NCBI RefSeq assembly: GCF_001439685.1
Contig: NZ_JYLH01000008.1
Coordinates: forward strand, 1-64,000
Direction: 5' to 3'
DNA length: 64,000 nucleotides
Origin: Pseudomonas libanensis
GTDB lineage: Bacteria; Pseudomonadota; Gammaproteobacteria; Pseudomonadales; Pseudomonadaceae
Each line of letters opens with the position of its first letter. The first letter of the stretch is position 1. The position numbers and the translations under genes were made by a program. Below are positions 28,917-41,339 of this stretch, in pieces. The notes under the pieces are model-generated. The model ran no database searches and had not been told where the DNA came from. It was given only the letters and a program-made list of their open reading frames with translations.

Positions 28917-29141
28917 CCCCGCTTTAATCCACAACCTGTTGCCCCGACCGCCGTGCCGGTATAAAAAAGTACCGGCCACAGCGCAGACAAAGCCAAGACA
29001 TATCGACACGCTAGGTTTAATGTAATCGCCCTGCGCTACGGTTAGCGCTGTCTGGAACCCAGTCCTTGATATAAGACTGGATGTTCCGGGCTTTGAAGTG
29101 TCCTAAAGGCAGTCCCCGTAATAAAAAGGAAACCCGCAGCG

Positions 29142-30806
29142 ATGGCGTACTACCGCACCCCTCATGACGTTACCGCGCTGCCCGCCTGGCAAGCGCTTAC
29201 CCAACATCGCCAAGCCATGCAGGATTTCAGCATGCGCGACGCGTTCAATGCCGATCCCCAGCGTTTTTCCCAGTTCACTTTGAGCAGCTGCGGACTTTTC
29301 CTCGATTACTCGAAAAACCTGATCACCAGCGAAACCCGCGACCTGCTGGTGGGCCTGGCCAAGGAAGTGAACCTCAAAGGCGCGATCGACGCGTTGTACG
29401 CCGGTGAGCCGGTCAACTCCTCCGAAGGCCGCCCTGCCCTGCACACCGCCCTGCGCCGCCCGGTGGGCGACAAGCTGTCGGTCAACGGCGTGAACATCAT
29501 GCCGGACGTGCACAAGGTGCTGAACCAGATCACCGACCTGGTCGGCCGCATCCACGACGGCCTGTGGCGCGGCTACACCGAGAAGCCGATCACCGACGTG
29601 GTGAACATTGGCATCGGTGGCTCGTTCCTCGGCCCGGAGCTGGTCTCCGAGGCCCTGCTGTCCTACGCCCATAAAGGCGTGCGCTGCCACTACCTGGCGA
29701 ACATCGATGGCAGCGAGTTCCACGAGCTGACCATGAAGCTGCGCGCCGAGACCACGCTGTTCATCGTTTCGTCGAAATCCTTCAACACCCTTGAAACCCT
29801 GAAGAACGCCCAGGCCGCTCGTGCCTGGTACCTGGCCCAGGGCGGCTCGGAAGCCGAGCTGTATCGCCACTTCATCGCCGTTTCCAGCAACAACGCCGCG
29901 GCCGTGGCCTTCGGGATTCGCGAAGAAAACATCTTCCCGATGTGGGACTGGGTGGGCGGGCGTTACTCGCTGTGGTCCGCCATCGGCTTGCCAATCGCCC
30001 TGGCGATCGGCATGTCCAACTTCAAGGAACTGCTGTCCGGTGCCTACACCATGGACCAGCATTTCCAGAACGCCCCGTTCGAAGACAACATGCCGGTACT
30101 ACTGGGCTTGCTCGGCGTGTGGTACGGCAACTTCTGGGGTGCGCAGAGCCATGCGATCCTGCCGTACGATCATTACCTGCGTAACATCACCAAGCATTTG
30201 CAACAGTTGGACATGGAATCCAACGGCAAGAGCGTGCGCCAGGACGGCACGCCGGTGTCCACCGATACCGGCCCGGTGATCTGGGGCGGCGTAGGCTGCA
30301 ACGGGCAGCACGCCTACCATCAGCTGCTGCACCAGGGGACCCAACTGATCCCGGCCGACTTCATCGTGCCGATCGTCAGCTTCAACCCGGTGTCCGACCA
30401 CCATCAGTGGCTGTACGCCAATTGCCTGTCCCAGAGCCAGGCCCTGATGCTAGGCAAGACCCGCAGCGAAGCCGAAGCCGAGCTGCGTGAGAAGGGCCTG
30501 CCGGAAGCAGAGGTGCAGAAGCTGGCACCGCACAAGGTGATCCCGGGCAACCGTCCGAGCAACACCATCGTGGTCGAACGCATCAGCCCCCGCCGCCTGG
30601 GCGCACTGGTGGCGATGTATGAGCACAAGGTGTTCGTGCAAAGCGTCATCTGGGGCATCAATGCCTTTGACCAATGGGGCGTGGAACTTGGCAAGGAGCT
30701 GGGCAAGGGCGTGTACAACCGTCTGACCGGCGCCGAAGAAACCTTGGCAGACGATGCCTCGACCCAGGGCCTGATCAACTACTTCCGCGGTCGCCACCGC
30801 GGCTGA
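29142..30806 (+). CDS. pgi: Glucose-6-phosphate isomerase
   Basis: Pgi interconverts glucose 6-phosphate and fructose 6-phosphate. In pseudomonads it works mainly in gluconeogenesis and in the cyclic Entner-Doudoroff flow. The 554-residue protein shows the SIS-fold phosphate-binding region [12 protein letters not shown]. It also has the PGI signatures [13 protein letters not shown] (phosphate site), the catalytic glutamate region of [13 protein letters not shown], and a C-terminal [12 protein letters not shown]. Its own promoter is presumed in the 225-base gap after panC. Confidence 0.97.
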   Translation: MAYYRTPHDVTALPAWQALTQHRQAMQDFSMRDAFNADPQRFSQFTLSSCGLFLDYSKNLITSETRDLLVGLAKEVNLKGAIDALYAGEPVNSSEGRPALHTALRRPVGDKLSVNGVNIMPDVHKVLNQITDLVGRIHDGLWRGYTEKPITDVVNIGIGGSFLGPELVSEALLSYAHKGVRCHYLANIDGSEFHELTMKLRAETTLFIVSSKSFNTLETLKNAQAARAWYLAQGGSEAELYRHFIAVSSNNAAAVAFGIREENIFPMWDWVGGRYSLWSAIGLPIALAIGMSNFKELLSGAYTMDQHFQNAPFEDNMPVLLGLLGVWYGNFWGAQSHAILPYDHYLRNITKHLQQLDMESNGKSVRQDGTPVSTDTGPVIWGGVGCNGQHAYHQLLHQGTQLIPADFIVPIVSFNPVSDHHQWLYANCLSQSQALMLGKTRSEAEAELREKGLPEAEVQKLAPHKVIPGNRPSNTIVVERISPRRLGALVAMYEHKVFVQSVIWGINAFDQWGVELGKELGKGVYNRLTGAEETLADDASTQGLINYFRGRHRG

Positions 30807-30818
30807 AGCTGGTCTCGA

Positions 30819-30844
30819 GGCCAACGTACGTTTGGACGTTGGCC
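30819..30844 (+). terminator. Hairpin after pgi, possible terminator
   Basis: The perfect 9-base stem GGCCAACGT/ACGTTGGCC has a short loop, 13 bases after the pgi stop. It has no T tract, so it may stabilise the 3' end rather than terminate. Confidence 0.45.
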
Positions 30845-30886
30845 TTGAACCCACCTGCCACAGGGTGCATCTTTATTACTTGTCGC

Positions 30887-30901
30887 AAAACAAGAATAAG
30901 G
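30887..30901 (+). promoter_or_regulatory. CA-rich Hfq/Crc-type motif at the acs ribosome-binding site
   Basis: AAAACAAGAATAAGG ends eight bases before the acs ATG and includes AACAAGAA (30889-30896), an AAnAAnAA match. It is merged with the AAGG ribosome-binding site. Hfq with Crc bound here would block acs translation, and CrcZ would relieve it. Confidence 0.6.
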
Positions 30902-30908
30902 ATCGCTC

Positions 30909-32846
<1,938 letters not shown>

Positions 32847-32862
32847 GAACACCCGAGTCGCC

Positions 32863-33732
32863 ATGGAATTTATCCGCAGCCGCATCGAAACCCAGTTGAT
32901 GAGCCTGACCGGTTTGTCACTGGGCCAACTGGACCTGGAGAACCCCAAGGGCGATCCGGGCCTGTTCGGGCCGGACTCGGTCAGTTGGCAAGTGCATGGC
33001 GACTTCAGCAGCATGCTGATCGGCGGCATCAGTGCCTTGATGCTGCAAGCCTTGCACCCACTGGCCCTGGCCGGCGTGTGGGACCATTCGAACTTCCGCC
33101 AGGACATGCTGGGGCGCTTGCGACGAACCTCGCAGTTCATTTCCGGCACCACCTTCGGCTCACGCAAGGATGCAGAGTGGCTGATCGAAAAAGTGCGCAC
33201 CATTCACCTGCAGGTGGTCGGCCACGCGCCGGATGGGCGACCTTATGCGGCCAGCGATCCCGAGCTGCTGACCTGGGTGCATGTGGCCGAGGTGAGCAAC
33301 TTTCTGGCCGCTCACCTGCGTTATCGCAACCCCCGGCTTTCAGGTCGCGACCAGGATCGCTACTACAGCGAAATAGCTCTGGTCGCCGAACGCCTGGGCG
33401 CGCGGCATGTGCCGCGTTCACGCCAGGAAATTTCGGATTATCTGGTGCGTATCCGCCCGCAACTGCTGTGCGACGAGCGCAGCCGTGAGGTGCTGCGCCT
33501 GCTGCTCGAGGCTCCTGCCCCGAGCACGTTGGCCAAACCCTTCGGCAGCCTGATGATGCAGGCCGGGATCGACCTGCTGCCCGACTGGGCAAGCGCGATG
33601 CTTGACCAACAGCAGAGCCCGCTGCAACGCCAGATGATCCGCGCCGGGGTCAAGCGCAGTGCGCCACTGCTGCGCTGGGCGATGCGCAACGGTTCGGTGC
33701 AGCGCGCCCATCGGCGAATGGGGCTGATGTAG
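32863..33732 (+). CDS. DUF2236 (MpaB-like oxygenase family) protein
   Basis: The 289-residue protein belongs to the DUF2236 family, whose known relatives include the latex-clearing protein Lcp and the fungal MpaB oxygenase. The family hallmark is visible as MLQALHPLALAGVWDHS near residue 60, with histidines that may bind haem, and HVAEVSNFLAAHLRY further on. It lies 16 bases after acs, so read-through expression is likely, but no metabolic link is evident. Substrate unknown. No signal peptide is seen. Confidence 0.82.
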   Translation: MEFIRSRIETQLMSLTGLSLGQLDLENPKGDPGLFGPDSVSWQVHGDFSSMLIGGISALMLQALHPLALAGVWDHSNFRQDMLGRLRRTSQFISGTTFGSRKDAEWLIEKVRTIHLQVVGHAPDGRPYAASDPELLTWVHVAEVSNFLAAHLRYRNPRLSGRDQDRYYSEIALVAERLGARHVPRSRQEISDYLVRIRPQLLCDERSREVLRLLLEAPAPSTLAKPFGSLMMQAGIDLLPDWASAMLDQQQSPLQRQMIRAGVKRSAPLLRWAMRNGSVQRAHRRMGLM

Positions 33733-33800
33733 GTAGCGGCCCATAGCTGTTAAACTCCGCGCCCATAATGCCCTCATTTACCGCAAGCAAGGCGCGCTCC

Positions 33801-34817
33801 ATGACTCCCTTGAATCAGGCGCTGCGCGCCGCCCTCGATTATCGCCAAGACCTGATCAACCAACTGCACGCCCAGGGTACGGACTGCTATCGGTTGTTCC
33901 ATGGCAGTCAGGAAGGTGCCGGTGGCCTGACCATCGACCGCTACGGTCCGCAATTGCTGGTGCAGAGCTTCCACCAGTCCCTGGAAAGCGCAGACCTGCT
34001 GGACCTGCACCAGATGATCAACCAGCACATGGGCCTGGAATTGCTGCTGGTATACAACGACCGCGCCCGTGGTAACTCGCGCATCGACCGCGAAGACACG
34101 GTGTACCGCGCAGCGCCCGCGGCACTGGAAGACCTGGTCGGCCACGAATGGGGCCTCAACTATCGTGTGCGTGGGCGTCATGCGGGGCAAGACCCCCTGC
34201 TGTTCCTCGACCTGCGCAATACCCGTGGCTGGGTCAAGGACCATAGTGCCGGTAAAAGCGTGCTGAACCTGTTCGCCTACACCTGTGGCGTAGGCTTAAG
34301 CGCGGCGGCAGGCGGGGCACGCGAGGTGTGCAACCTGGACTTTGCCGAGGGCAACCTGGCGGTTGGGCGTGAAAACGGCCTGCTCAACCCGCAGTTGCCA
34401 GCAATGGATTTTGTGCAGTCTGATTACTTCCCGGCGATTCGCCAACTGGCGGGCCTGCCGATCACCCAGCGTCGCGGCCAGAAATTGCCGGGTTATCCAC
34501 GCCTGGAGCAGCGCCAATATGACCTGGTACTCCTCGACCCTCCCGCCTGGGCCAAGAGCGCCTTCGGCACCGTCGACTTGCTGCGCGACTATCAGAGCCT
34601 GCTCAAGCCCGCGCTGCTGGCCACCACCGACAATGGCGTGCTGATTTGCTGCAACAACCTGGCGAAGGTCAGCATGGATGACTGGCGCGAGCAGGTGCTG
34701 CGTTGCGCAGAAAAAGCCGGCCGCCCTGTACGTGACTGGCAAATCATGACACCCGGAGCCGACTTTCCATCCAGAGACCAGCAACCGCCATTGAAGACCT
34801 TGATCCTGCATTTGTAG
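33801..34817 (+). CDS. Class I SAM-dependent methyltransferase, RlmI-like
   Basis: The 338-residue protein resembles the RlmI/RlmK branch of 23S rRNA cytosine methyltransferases. An N-terminal segment YRLFHGSQEGAGGLTIDRYG is shared with RlmI. The AdoMet-binding motif I is LNLFAYTCGVGLSA. Motif IV, VLLDPPAWAKS, fits a base-methylating enzyme. I chose ATG 33801 (MTPLNQAL), because the earlier ATG at 33768 adds a tail lacking family features. The target base is not established. It lies 68 bases after the DUF2236 gene. Confidence 0.85.
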   Translation: MTPLNQALRAALDYRQDLINQLHAQGTDCYRLFHGSQEGAGGLTIDRYGPQLLVQSFHQSLESADLLDLHQMINQHMGLELLLVYNDRARGNSRIDREDTVYRAAPAALEDLVGHEWGLNYRVRGRHAGQDPLLFLDLRNTRGWVKDHSAGKSVLNLFAYTCGVGLSAAAGGAREVCNLDFAEGNLAVGRENGLLNPQLPAMDFVQSDYFPAIRQLAGLPITQRRGQKLPGYPRLEQRQYDLVLLDPPAWAKSAFGTVDLLRDYQSLLKPALLATTDNGVLICCNNLAKVSMDDWREQVLRCAEKAGRPVRDWQIMTPGADFPSRDQQPPLKTLILHL

Positions 34818-34892
34818 GAAGTTTCCCAGCGCCCACGGTTCTTCGGAACCGAATTCCCGTGCCATACTCCAAGGCACTCTCGTTTGACATAG

Positions 34893-37838
34893 ATGGCGTC
34901 ACCCATGCCCAAAGGATTGATTCGCGCCGCAGGCGCCTTGTTGACCGCCCTTGCTTTGTACAGCTTGCTGGGCTTTCTGATCTTACCGGGCATTGCCCTT
35001 CGCATCGCCAACCAACAGTTGGCCAACTACGCCACGGTGCCAGCGCGAATCGAGCGCATCGAGCTCAACCCGTTCAGCCTCGAACTGACATTGTGGGGCC
35101 TGAAGATCGGTGAGCCGGGCAAAGAACAAGTGGGTTTCGAGCGCTTCTACGCCAACCTGCAAGTGGACAGTCTCTGGACCCGAGCCCTGCACCTGGCCGA
35201 TGTGCAACTGGACCAGCCCAAGACCGAACTGCTGTTCGACAAATCCGGCCAACTTAATCTGGCGCAGTTGTTCAAGCTGCCACCGAGCGAGCCGACCCCG
35301 GCCGATCCCGACGCCAAGCCGTTCCCACTGCGTATCGACAGCATCAAGCTGGCGGGCGGCAACCTGCACTTCCAGGACCTGCGCCCCAGCGAACCCATCG
35401 AATTTCTCTACGACAAACTCGACTTCGAGCTGAAAAACCTCAGCACCTTGCCCGAAGACAACGCCGACATGACCCTGGTCGCCGCGGGCCCTGACGGTGG
35501 GCAGATCGACTGGAAAGGTAATTTCAGCCTGGTGCCGATCACATCCGAAGGCACCTTGAAAGTCACCGACGGCAAGATGAAAGCCTGGTGGCCCTATGTA
35601 CGTGACGCCCTGCCTTTGGTACTGGAAGACGGTGTGCTCAACTTCAGCACCGACTATAAATTCAGCCTGGCAAAAGAGACCGAACTGAACCTGACCAACA
35701 CCGCCGCCAGCATCGCGCCCTTCGCGATCAAGGCGCCGGATGGCCGGCCATTGGCCCGCCTGGAGCGCCTGGACGTCAGCGAAACCACGGTAGACCTGGC
35801 CAAGCAGCAGGTGGTGGTCGGCAAGATTCGCAGCAACAAGCTGGAAACCTGGGCGGCCCGTGAAGCCGATGGGCAGTTGGATTGGCAGAAACTGTTCGCC
35901 AGCCAGCCGAGCAAACCAGCCACGACACCGCAACCGGCCACTGCGCCAGCCACTGCCGATGCCCCTCAAGCGCAACCGCCAGTCCCGAGCAAACCCTGGC
36001 AGGTGCTGCTCAAGGACGTGCAACTGCGTAACTACCAGGTGCACCTGGCCGACCGCCAGGCCCAGCCTGCGGTCGCGCTGGAGCTGGGCCCATTGAATGT
36101 CGATGTGCAGAACTTCGACAGCCTCAACCAGAGCCCCTTTACCTTGAAGGTCGACACCGGCCTGGGCAAGCAAGGCAAGATCCAGGCGACTGGCGAGGTT
36201 AACCTCAACCCCGTCAGTGCCAAGCTGAAAGTGAACACCCAGGACATCGATCTGCGGGTTGCCCAGTCGTATATCAGCCCGTTTATTCGCCTGGAACTGC
36301 GCAGCGGCATGCTGGGCAGCAACCTGGATGTGAACCTCAAAAGCACCGAGCCGTTGGCCCTACAAGTCACCGGCCGCGCCCAGGTTGATCAGTTGCATAC
36401 CCTGGACACCCTCAAGACCCGCGACTTCCTCAAGTGGCAGCGCCTGGTGCTGGAAGGCGTGAACTACCAGCACGGTCAAAGCCTGTCGATCGACAAGGTC
36501 AACCTGCTGCAACCGTATGCGCGCTTCATGATCAACGACGATCGCACCACCAACATCGATGACTTGCTGGTTCCACAGCCGGCAGACAGCGGCAATAAGT
36601 CGGCCGCCAAACCCGCAGCCAGCAACGAAAAGCCACTGGGCATTCATATCGGCCAGATCGCGATCAACGATGGTTCTGCCAACTTTGCCGACTTCAGCCT
36701 CACCCCCAACTTCGCCACCGCGATCCAACAGCTCAACGGCCAGATTGGCACCATCGACAGCCGCCAGGCCAAGCCGGCCAGCGTCGACATAAAGGGCAAG
36801 GTAGACCGCTACGCGCCAGTGACCATCAAAGGCAGCGTGAACCCGTTTGATCCGATGGCATCCTTGGATATCGCTACCAGCTTCAAACGTGTCGAGTTGA
36901 CTAACCTGACGCCTTACTCAGGCAAGTTCGCAGGTTTCCGTATCCGCAAGGGCCGTTTGAATCTCGACTTGCACTACGTGATCATCAAGGGCCAGTTGAA
37001 GGCTGAAAACAAAGTAGTGGTTGAACAACTGCAGCTGGGTGAAAAAGTTGACAGCTCCGACGCGGTGGACTTGCCGATTCGCCTGGCGGTTGCCCTGCTC
37101 AAGGATTCCGACGGCAAGATCTCCATCGAACTGCCGGTGAGCGGCGACCTGAATAACCCTCAATTCAGCGTGATGCCGATTGTGTGGCAGACCCTGCGTA
37201 ACCTCGTAGTACGGGCAGCAACCGCGCCGTTCAAGTTTATCGGCGGGCTGGTGACTGGTGGCGGCTCGGAAGACCTGGGTAATGTATCGTTCGACGCCGG
37301 CTCCAGTGAGCTGAACAAAGATGCCGAAAGCGCTTTGAACACCCTGGCCAAGGCGTTGAAAGAGCGCCCTACCCTGCGCCTGGAAATCGAAGGTACGGCT
37401 GCCGCAAGCAGCGACGGGCCGTTCCTGGCCGCACAACGGCTGGAACGTGAATACCAATACAACTATTACAAGATCCTCCAGCGCCGTGGCGACAAAGTCC
37501 CGGCCCAGGCCTCATTGCTGGTGGTACCGGAGAAGGAAAAGGCACCATTGCTGGAAGGCATCTACCGCACCCGCTTGAAACAGCAGCCACCGGCCGAGTG
37601 GAAAGACCTGGGCAGCGATGAGCGCTCGGCGAAGCTCAAGGACGGTGTGATCAAGTTCTGGAGTGGCAGTGACGTGCTACTACGCCAGTTGGGGCAGGAC
37701 CGAGCCAGCACTATCAAGGATTACCTGGTAGACAAGGGCCAGCTGGAAGATGACCGCGTGTACTTCATCGATGCGCAACTGGGACAGGCCGAGAAAGATG
37801 GCCGCGTGATCACTCCCATGCACTTGGATGCTGAGTAA
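34893..37838 (+). CDS. Large AsmA-like DUF748 envelope protein
   Basis: The 981-residue protein has one N-terminal membrane anchor (about residues 10-32) and a long, repetitive, beta-rich periplasmic part of the DUF748 family. That family is related to AsmA and other proteins thought to bridge the envelope or transfer lipids. A Pro/Ala-rich linker near residues 345-370 divides the body. The last 200 residues include VSFDAGSSELNKDAE and an OmpA-like pattern that could contact peptidoglycan. ATG 34905 (MPKGLIR) is an alternative start. Its role is inferred only from the family. Confidence 0.85.
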   Translation: MASPMPKGLIRAAGALLTALALYSLLGFLILPGIALRIANQQLANYATVPARIERIELNPFSLELTLWGLKIGEPGKEQVGFERFYANLQVDSLWTRALHLADVQLDQPKTELLFDKSGQLNLAQLFKLPPSEPTPADPDAKPFPLRIDSIKLAGGNLHFQDLRPSEPIEFLYDKLDFELKNLSTLPEDNADMTLVAAGPDGGQIDWKGNFSLVPITSEGTLKVTDGKMKAWWPYVRDALPLVLEDGVLNFSTDYKFSLAKETELNLTNTAASIAPFAIKAPDGRPLARLERLDVSETTVDLAKQQVVVGKIRSNKLETWAAREADGQLDWQKLFASQPSKPATTPQPATAPATADAPQAQPPVPSKPWQVLLKDVQLRNYQVHLADRQAQPAVALELGPLNVDVQNFDSLNQSPFTLKVDTGLGKQGKIQATGEVNLNPVSAKLKVNTQDIDLRVAQSYISPFIRLELRSGMLGSNLDVNLKSTEPLALQVTGRAQVDQLHTLDTLKTRDFLKWQRLVLEGVNYQHGQSLSIDKVNLLQPYARFMINDDRTTNIDDLLVPQPADSGNKSAAKPAASNEKPLGIHIGQIAINDGSANFADFSLTPNFATAIQQLNGQIGTIDSRQAKPASVDIKGKVDRYAPVTIKGSVNPFDPMASLDIATSFKRVELTNLTPYSGKFAGFRIRKGRLNLDLHYVIIKGQLKAENKVVVEQLQLGEKVDSSDAVDLPIRLAVALLKDSDGKISIELPVSGDLNNPQFSVMPIVWQTLRNLVVRAATAPFKFIGGLVTGGGSEDLGNVSFDAGSSELNKDAESALNTLAKALKERPTLRLEIEGTAAASSDGPFLAAQRLEREYQYNYYKILQRRGDKVPAQASLLVVPEKEKAPLLEGIYRTRLKQQPPAEWKDLGSDERSAKLKDGVIKFWSGSDVLLRQLGQDRASTIKDYLVDKGQLEDDRVYFIDAQLGQAEKDGRVITPMHLDAE

Positions 37839-37859
37839 CTTCTAAGCACCGCCCATCCT

Positions 37860-37950
37860 AATGTGGGAGCTGGCTTGCCTGCGATAGCATCACCTCGGTG
37901 CAACTGAATGACCGAGGTGCCAGCATCTCAGGCAAGCCAGCTACCACATT
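37860..37950. repeat. REPIN, copy 2 (imperfect)
   Basis: The arms starting AATGTGGGAGCTGGCTTGCC (37860) and ending at 37950 match those of copy 1 at 26910. Here there are two mismatches between arms. The inner hairpin CACCTCGGT/ACCGAGGTG (37891-37899 and 37911-37919) has a different sequence but sits in the same place. Confidence 0.85.
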
Positions 37951-37978
37951 TTTTGGCCTGATCATCCTGTCTCAGCCT

Positions 37979-38015
37979 GAAATAGAACAGGCCCCGACAC
38001 AAGTGCCGGGGCCTG
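37979..38015 (-). terminator. Terminator of the BON-domain gene
   Basis: Read on the minus strand, CAGGCCCCG...CGGGGCCTG (37988-37996 with 38007-38015) is followed by TTCTATTT. It lies about 107 bases past the BON-gene stop. A second hairpin, GACCACA/TGTGGTC, lies at 38020-38037. Confidence 0.65.
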
Positions 38016-38121
38016 TAATGACCACATCCGTGTGGTCGGTCGCATGAACTCCAGAGGTGCATCGGGTGGATATCTAACTCACCCTAAGCCGCCGCCGTCT
38101 AGTTCAGACGAAAAGGGCGCG

Positions 38122-38742
38122 TTACTCTGCTTTCAGGCCATCGGCCGATACAGCTTTAACGCCTTTGATTTTCTTGGCAATTGCGACTGCGGTTTCTTTC
38201 TGCGATGCAGTTACAGCAGCCGCGGACGACAGGGAAACCACACCTTTGTTGGTCTCTACCTTGATATCGGTACCAGGAATACCTTTCTCGGTAACCAGGT
38301 CAGCCTTCACTTTAGTAGTGATCCAAGTGTCGCTGGTCGCGCCTTTGGCATCAGCAGCGGCACCTTTGGTTTTATCAATACCGTCAGCTTTGGTAGCGCC
38401 GCCAGCCAACAGGCCGTCAGCAGAAACAGCAGTTACGCCTTTGATTTTCTTGGTAATGGCTACAGCGGTCGCTTTCTGCGAGTCGGAGATAGCTACGTCG
38501 GAAGAAAGGGAAACCACGCCTTTGTTGGTTTCTACCTTGATGTCCGAACCAGGAATGCCTTTTTCAGTCAGCAGATCAGCTTTTACTTTAGTGGTGATCC
38601 AGGTATCCGAGGTGGACTCTTTGGCCTTGGTCATTTCACCAGCCGCCAGAGTCATAGGGGCTTGGGAAGTCTGAGCAAAGGCCACGCTAGCACCCATGGC
38701 CAAGGTCAGAGCGGTAGCGGTAGCGAGAGCGAACTTCTTCAT
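38122..38742 (-). CDS. Periplasmic BON-domain protein, OsmY-like
   Basis: The 206-residue protein has a Sec signal peptide of about 24 residues ending SVAFAQ. Two BON domains follow (about residues 45-110 and 133-200), each with the pattern DTWITTKVKADL...GVVSLSS. The two domains are close copies of each other, including the phrase IKVETNKGVVSLSS in both. BON proteins bind phospholipid surfaces and protect the envelope under osmotic or other stress. It is monocistronic. The 38743-39037 gap upstream shows only the pnp terminator. Confidence 0.9.
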   Translation of the reverse strand: MKKFALATATALTLAMGASVAFAQTSQAPMTLAAGEMTKAKESTSDTWITTKVKADLLTEKGIPGSDIKVETNKGVVSLSSDVAISDSQKATAVAITKKIKGVTAVSADGLLAGGATKADGIDKTKGAAADAKGATSDTWITTKVKADLVTEKGIPGTDIKVETNKGVVSLSSAAAVTASQKETAVAIAKKIKGVKAVSADGLKAE

Positions 38743-38988
38743 ACGAGTAACTCCTGTTTTATTAAAAGTCTGCAGTGTGTAAACCTTGATGCTGCAGCGT
38801 TAACAGGGATAGTGCAGACGGCGTGCCAAGTCGAAAACCCTGAATAAACTCTTATAAATCAATGAGTTAAAAAAACGACCAATTTTCGAAATCGTGCAAC
38901 TTGCATGAAATCCGTCGTACCTGCATGCAAGTTGCGGTTTTTGGCGGTTGGCTAAATGGCTGATTTTGCTTAATTTTCCAGCACCCAT

Positions 38989-39019
38989 AAAAAAAGGACT
39001 CCGAGGAGTCCCTTTTTTC
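38989..39019 (-). terminator. pnp terminator
   Basis: On the minus strand AAAAAAGGGACTCC-TCG-GAGTCC is followed by a run of eight T. It lies about 20 bases after the pnp stop and closes the long rimP-to-pnp gene series. Confidence 0.92.
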
Positions 39020-39037
39020 AGCCTGAACTACGAGAGA

Positions 39038-41143
39038 TTAAACGCCCGAAGCCTTGGCTGCTGCTACGTCCTTGATGGACAGCTTGATACGGCCGCGGTT
39101 GTCCACGTCCAGTACCAGCACTTCGACTTCCTGGCCTTCTTTCAGAATGTCGGTCACTTTCTCAACGCGAGCGTCGCTCAACATGGAGATGTGAACCAGA
39201 CCATCCTTGCCCGGCAGGATGTTGACGAATGCGCCGAAGTCGACGATGCGCTCAACCTTGCCGACGTAAATCTTGCCGATCTCAGCCTCAGCGGTGATAC
39301 CCAGGACGCGCTGGCGTGCAGCTTCAGCCGCTTCCTTGGTTTCGCCGAAGATCTTGATCGAGCCGTCGTCTTCGATGTCGATCGAAGCCTTGGTCTCTTC
39401 ACAGATCGCACGAATGGTCGCGCCGCCTTTACCGATAACATCACGGATTTTGTCGGTGTCGATTTTCATCGCGATCATGGTCGGAGCATTTTCCGACAGT
39501 TCGGTACGGGACTGACCAATGATCTGGTTCATCTGGCCGAGGATGTTCAGGCGCGCTTCCAGGGCTTGGCCCAGGGCGATTTCCATGATCTCTTCGGTGA
39601 TGCCCTTGATCTTGATGTCCATCTGCAGCGCGGTAACACCTTTAGCGGTACCGGCTACTTTGAAGTCCATGTCGCCCAGGTGGTCTTCGTCACCCAGGAT
39701 GTCGGTCAGGATGGCGAACTTCTCGCCTTCTTTAACCAGGCCCATGGCGATACCGGCAACCGGTGCCTTCATTGGCACACCGGCGTCCATCAGAGCCAGG
39801 GAAGCACCGCAGACCGAAGCCATGGAGCTGGAACCGTTGGACTCGGTGATTTCCGATACCACACGGATGGTGTACGGGAACACGTCAGCGGCAGGCAGCA
39901 TGGCCTGAACCGAACGACGGGCCAGACGGCCGTGACCGATTTCGCGACGACCAGCACCGCCCATACGACCACACTCGCCCACCGAGAACGGAGGGAAGTT
40001 GTAGTGCAGCATGAAGGGGTCTTTTTTCTCGCCTTCCAGGGTGTCCAGCAGTTGTGCGTCACGGGCAGTACCCAGGGTCGCAACCACCAGGGCCTGGGTT
40101 TCGCCACGGGTGAACAGCGCCGAACCGTGAGTCTTCGGCAGAACGCCGACTTCGATGTTCAGCGGACGCACAGTGCGAGTGTCGCGACCGTCAATACGCG
40201 GCTTGCCGTTAACGATGTTTTCGCGAACGGTGCGGTACTCGATCTCACCGAAAGCAGCTTTGACTTCGCTGGCGGAAGGCTGGCCTTCTTCGCCGGACAG
40301 CTTGGCGACGACCTGGTCCTTCAGCTCGCCCAGACGAGCGTAACGGTCGGCCTTGACGGTGATGGTGTAGGCGTCGGAGATGGCAGCGCCGAACTCGGAG
40401 CGGATCGCGCCCAGCAGTTCGGTGGCTTCCGGGGCAGCAGCCCAGGTCCAGGTTGGCTTGGCAGCTTCGGCAGCCAACTCTTTAACCGCGTTGATCACCA
40501 CCTGGAACTCGTCGTGAGCAAACAGTACGGCACCCAGCATCTGGTCTTCGGTCAGCTCTTTGGCTTCCGATTCAACCATCAATACGGCTTCGGACGTACC
40601 GGCAACGACCATGTCCAGGCTCGAAGCTTTCTGTTGCTCGTAAGTCGGGTTCAGCAGGTAGCCGGTGCTTTCGTGGAAAGCAACGCGCGCCGCGCCGATC
40701 GGACCATCGAAAGGAATGCCGGAGATGGCCAGGGCAGCCGAGGTACCGATCATCGCAGCGATGTCCGGATCGGTTTTCTTGCTGGTGGAAACCACGGTGC
40801 AGACAACCTGCACTTCGTTCATGAAGCCTTCTGGGAACAGCGGACGGATCGGACGGTCGATCAGTCGGGAAGTCAGGGTTTCTTTCTCGGAAGGACGGCC
40901 TTCGCGCTTGAAGAAACCGCCAGGGATCTTACCGGCAGCGTAAGTCTTTTCCTGGTAGTGAACGGACAGGGGGAAGAAGCCTTTGCTCGGGTCAGCGGTC
41001 TTGGCGCCAACAACGGTCACCAGTACGGTAACGTCGTCGTCAACGGTAACCAGCACTGCGCCGGAGGCTTGACGGGCGATACGGCCTGTCTCGAGGGTAA
41101 CGGTCGACTGACCGAACTGGAATTTTTTGATAACCGGGTTCAC
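39038..41143 (-). CDS. pnp: Polynucleotide phosphorylase
   Basis: PNPase degrades RNA 3' to 5' with phosphate and is part of the degradosome. The 701-residue protein has two RNase PH-like domains separated by a helical domain. A KH domain follows ([11 protein letters not shown], about residue 563), then an S1 domain ([14 protein letters not shown], about 625). It starts at a GTG with GGTAGG upstream. rpsO precedes it by 196 bases, the order seen in most gammaproteobacteria, where the leader is the site of RNase III/PNPase autocontrol. Confidence 0.97.
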   Translation of the reverse strand: MNPVIKKFQFGQSTVTLETGRIARQASGAVLVTVDDDVTVLVTVVGAKTADPSKGFFPLSVHYQEKTYAAGKIPGGFFKREGRPSEKETLTSRLIDRPIRPLFPEGFMNEVQVVCTVVSTSKKTDPDIAAMIGTSAALAISGIPFDGPIGAARVAFHESTGYLLNPTYEQQKASSLDMVVAGTSEAVLMVESEAKELTEDQMLGAVLFAHDEFQVVINAVKELAAEAAKPTWTWAAAPEATELLGAIRSEFGAAISDAYTITVKADRYARLGELKDQVVAKLSGEEGQPSASEVKAAFGEIEYRTVRENIVNGKPRIDGRDTRTVRPLNIEVGVLPKTHGSALFTRGETQALVVATLGTARDAQLLDTLEGEKKDPFMLHYNFPPFSVGECGRMGGAGRREIGHGRLARRSVQAMLPAADVFPYTIRVVSEITESNGSSSMASVCGASLALMDAGVPMKAPVAGIAMGLVKEGEKFAILTDILGDEDHLGDMDFKVAGTAKGVTALQMDIKIKGITEEIMEIALGQALEARLNILGQMNQIIGQSRTELSENAPTMIAMKIDTDKIRDVIGKGGATIRAICEETKASIDIEDDGSIKIFGETKEAAEAARQRVLGITAEAEIGKIYVGKVERIVDFGAFVNILPGKDGLVHISMLSDARVEKVTDILKEGQEVEVLVLDVDNRGRIKLSIKDVAAAKASGV

Positions 41144-41339
41144 GGTGTCCTACCTTCTTTGTGGCTCTTGGGGGAACTTGTCTTCTTACGAAATTCTTGG
41201 GCAATGTCGGGAATCGGCCCAACCCTTGTCCAGGGGTAAAACGTGTATCCAGATAAAACTTGAGGCTGGGAGCCTACCATGGGCCAGCGGGAATCCCACT
41301 GACACACGGCAGACAACCAACCTCTAGCGCAATCGCTGA

